Origin: an uncultured Planctomycetota bacterium
GTDB taxonomy: Bacteria > Planctomycetota > Planctomycetia > Pirellulales > UBA1268
Assembly: GCA_905477565.1 (NCBI GenBank)
Contig: CAJQGO010000166.1
Span: 1-9,105, forward strand
Length of the DNA stretch: 9,105 bases
Direction of reading: 5' to 3'
Shown here: piece after piece, positions 7,288-9,105 of the stretch
How positions within the stretch are numbered: position 1 is the first letter of the stretch
How the letters are laid out: every line of letters begins with the position of its first letter
Notes under the pieces: generated by a model
Database searches by the model: none
What the model saw: the letters and a program-made list of their open reading frames with translations, nothing else
Told to the model about the DNA's origin: nothing
Position numbers and translations under genes: made by a program

Positions 7288-8316
7288 TCAGCACTGTCGG
7301 GCGATTTTTGGTGCGAAATAGGTCAGAATCGCGTCAGCACCAGATCGTTTTATTGCGAGAACTGCTTCGAATGCAGCCTGATCCCCATCGAGCCAGCCGT
7401 TGGCTGTAGCTGCCTGAATCATGGCATATTCTCCACTCACCTGATAGGCAAGTGTGGGAACACCGAAGGCTTGCTTGACCCGATAGATGATATCCAAACA
7501 TGTCATGGCTGGTTTGACCATGATTAAATCAGCGCCCTCATCAAGATCAAATGCAACCTCTCTGAGTGCTTCGTCTGTGTTTGCTGGATTCATCTGATAC
7601 GTCTTCTTATCTGCAACGCCAAGAGATTTTGCAGTACCAAGGGCCGCATGGCTGCCAAGCGCATCACGAAAAGGTCCATAAAATGCAGATGCATACTTTG
7701 CTGCATATGAGAGGATACCAACCTCTTCCTGTTGATTTTCATCAAGTGCAGTTCTGATCGCCCGCACTCTGCCATCCATCATGTCTGATGGTGCAACGAT
7801 ATGGCAACCAGCCTGGGCAAGCACTCTGGCTTGCTGCTGCAGCACAGCAACTGTCTCATCATTTACAATACGGCCATTTTTGAGCAGTCCGTCGTGACCA
7901 TGTGTTGTGTATGGGTCGAGTGCAACGTCACAGATAATACCGACGTCATTATCTGTTTCAGCTCGCACCGCTTGGATGGTCCGGCATATCAGATTTTCTG
8001 GATCAAGAGCATACTGTCCATCAACGGTCTTGTGCTCTGAAGCAACAACCGGAAACAGAGCAAGAGCGGGTATACCCAAAGACTTTGCATCGGCTGCCGC
8101 CTTGGCAACTTCTTTAATTGGCAAACGATCAACACCGGGCATTGCGGCAATGGGTTCACGCTCTGCCTTGTCATGTACAAACAGTGGCCATATAAGATCG
8201 TGCGGCGACACCCTCGTCTCCGCGACCACATCTCGAAGCCATTCATGCTGCCGATTTCTTCGAAGCCGAGTTGTTGGAAAACGTCCCAGACTCCCACGTG
8301 TTTCTGAAGTACTCAT
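7288..8316 (-). CDS. hemB: Porphobilinogen synthase (delta-aminolevulinic acid dehydratase)
   Basis: The full-length HemB (342 residues) joins two 5-aminolevulinate molecules into porphobilinogen, an early cytoplasmic step of haem and other tetrapyrrole synthesis. Both Schiff-base lysines are visible: K207 in the AAKYASAFYGPFRDAL segment and K268 in MVKPA. The conserved YQVSGEY is at 291-297. The metal loop reads DVALDPYTTHGHDG (130-143), with Asp where zinc enzymes have a Cys triad, so it should be the Mg-dependent, non-zinc type also seen in Pseudomonas. The start ATG overlaps the stop of the queD-like gene (ATGA, 8316-8313). No strong RBS is seen, which suggests translational coupling to that gene. 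Confidence 0.97.
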   Translation of the reverse strand: MSTSETRGSLGRFPTTRLRRNRQHEWLRDVVAETRVSPHDLIWPLFVHDKAEREPIAAMPGVDRLPIKEVAKAAADAKSLGIPALALFPVVASEHKTVDGQYALDPENLICRTIQAVRAETDNDVGIICDVALDPYTTHGHDGLLKNGRIVNDETVAVLQQQARVLAQAGCHIVAPSDMMDGRVRAIRTALDENQQEEVGILSYAAKYASAFYGPFRDALGSHAALGTAKSLGVADKKTYQMNPANTDEALREVAFDLDEGADLIMVKPAMTCLDIIYRVKQAFGVPTLAYQVSGEYAMIQAATANGWLDGDQAAFEAVLAIKRSGADAILTYFAPKIARQC

Positions 8317-8846
8317 GACGTCACCGAACTTCGACTATCTTTGATAATGGCAGTCCCGGGCATGGCTGGGCCAATAGCCTTCGAATGCTCAGGACGTGTG
8401 GCTACGGCACACGACTCACTGGTCTCCCACAGAGAAACCTGTCGGGCAACGACGCCGAGATCTGTTAAGACATGCGGGGCAACGATTTCCAGAAGATATC
8501 TCGCCATATTTTCTGCCGTAGGATTATGAGGCATGACAAAATACTTGACCGGCTCCACCATCTGAATAGCGGCTAGAGCATTCTTGTCTTCTTCGTAGAT
8601 CAGGAATGCATGATCCCAGTGATCGTCAAGCCAACCAAGCATTCGCTTTTTGATAAGTGAAAAATCTACTACGCGACCAACTTCATCAACTTCGTCACCG
8701 CCTTTTGCAGCAACCACCTCAAGATCAACACGATAATTGTGCCCGTGAAAAAAAGCACATTTGCTTTCGTGCCGGTAGAGCCTGTGACCAGCACAGAACT
8801 TTAACTGGCGAATGAGTGCAAGTTGTGTTGTAGATACATCAGCCAT
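8313..8846 (-). CDS. queD: 6-carboxytetrahydropterin synthase / 6-pyruvoyltetrahydropterin synthase-like protein (QueD family)
   Basis: The product has the zinc-binding histidines of the family: H21 in FCAGHRL, and H34 and H36 in HGHNY. The catalytic cysteine C30 sits in a C-x3-HGH motif typical of QueD/PTPS-I. It also shows DHWDHAFL (75-82), NPTAEN (108-113) and the substrate-binding glutamate in LWETSE (139-144). QueD converts dihydroneopterin triphosphate into 6-carboxy-tetrahydropterin for queuosine and other deazapurines; a biopterin-type role cannot be excluded. At 177 residues it is longer than E. coli QueD (about 120), with a tail of roughly 30 residues (148-177) beyond the conserved core. 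The ATG at 8846 has only a modest AAGGCG site eight bases upstream. It lies 31 bases after hisI and overlaps hemB by four bases, so the three genes probably form an operon. No other queuosine gene is visible in the window. Confidence 0.9.
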   Translation of the reverse strand: MADVSTTQLALIRQLKFCAGHRLYRHESKCAFFHGHNYRVDLEVVAAKGGDEVDEVGRVVDFSLIKKRMLGWLDDHWDHAFLIYEEDKNALAAIQMVEPVKYFVMPHNPTAENMARYLLEIVAPHVLTDLGVVARQVSLWETSESCAVATRPEHSKAIGPAMPGTAIIKDSRSSVTS

Positions 8847-8877
8847 AGAAAAATCGCCTTGTCATTCACTCACTGGA

Positions 8878-9105
8878 TTACAACTGCGTTGGATTTGGTG
8901 CATCACCATAGACTTCTTTTGGATCAAATGTTTTCTCGGTCTCGATGAACTCAAGTTCCGAGCCGCTGTCTCGCTGCACACCCACTGGAACTTTTCGGTA
9001 AAAGCAGGATCGATATCCAACATGACAACTCGCGCCACCAGCGACATCAACCCGCAACCAAATACAGTCTTGGTCATCATCAATCCTCATCTCGACAACG
9101 TTCTG
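8878..9105 (-). CDS. hisI: Phosphoribosyl-AMP cyclohydrolase, C-terminal part (partial at window edge)
   Basis: The frame is open to the window edge and gives 75 residues up to TAA at 8880-8878. It reads [17 protein letters not shown] and then the hallmark [11 protein letters not shown] segment, matching the HisI metal-site region (usually VVE.R.DCD.DA...ACHTGRRSCFYR). HisI opens the adenine ring of phosphoribosyl-AMP in histidine synthesis. The two later zinc-ligand cysteines are present (C27 and C34 in local numbering). The first one, the Cys in the family's D-C-D-x-D, is Asp here (D-D-D-Q-D), with a Cys directly after the motif (C14). The internal ATG at 9090 is not the real start, because conserved sequence continues upstream. 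The next gene begins 31 bases downstream, so this is probably the upstream member of the hisI-queD-hemB unit in this window. Confidence 0.9.
   Translation of the reverse strand, partial: QNVVEMRIDDDQDCIWLRVDVAGGASCHVGYRSCFYRKVPVGVQRDSGSELEFIETEKTFDPKEVYGDAPNPTQL

Noticed and set aside
7907..8344. A 145-codon + strand frame opposite hemB and the end of queD
   Set aside because: The - strand frames here are highly conserved enzymes with active-site residues; the + frame is a shadow.
1..9105. Mobile, defence or biosynthetic gene-cluster signals
   Set aside because: There are no transposase, integrase, terminal repeats, tRNA-adjacent att site, CRISPR repeats or toxin-antitoxin pair, and all large genes are recognisable core or envelope functions.

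Overview
The window looks like chromosomal DNA from a planctomycete or a close relative. Three things suggest this: a secreted protein with the Planctomycetes-associated TIGR03067 domain, a large OprO/P-type outer-membrane porin followed by a small cysteine-rich secreted protein, and a CysN-CysC fusion. Base composition is close to balanced and looks even throughout. I see no tRNA or rRNA gene, CRISPR array, insertion sequence, integrase, phage gene or toxin/defence module.

Layout. Positions 1-2564 (+ strand) hold a sulfate-activation unit: the last 16 codons of cysD, a complete cysNC fusion, and a mogA/moaB-type molybdopterin adenylyltransferase whose best in-frame start overlaps the cysNC stop by four bases. 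Everything after 2632 is on the - strand. Read in transcription order from the right edge, there is first a tightly packed hisI (partial) - queD-like - hemB unit (9105 to 7288) with a 31-base gap and then an ATGA overlap. Next is a stand-alone secreted TIGR03067 protein (7075-6119) that ends at a strong intrinsic-terminator hairpin. Then comes a porin plus cysteine-rich secreted protein pair (5827-3693) that share a ribosome-binding-site/stop overlap. Last is a diacylglycerol-kinase-family lipid kinase (3528-2632), convergent with mogA.

How the genes work together. CysD with CysN makes adenylyl sulfate (APS) and the fused CysC domain phosphorylates it to PAPS. MogA also uses ATP to adenylylate its substrate (molybdopterin) and appears translationally coupled to this unit. 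HisI (histidine), QueD-like (deazapurine/pterin) and HemB (tetrapyrrole) are housekeeping enzymes whose shared feature here seems to be co-transcription. The porin, the cysteine-rich protein and the TIGR03067 protein are cell-envelope or periplasmic products.

Most of the window is ordinary core metabolism and I found no convincing new multi-gene system. The points most worth a second look are the conflicting mogA start signals (an ideal RBS and ATG one base out of frame), the replaced zinc-ligand cysteine in HisI, the altered DGD motif in the CysC domain, and the cysteine-rich secreted protein coupled to the porin.
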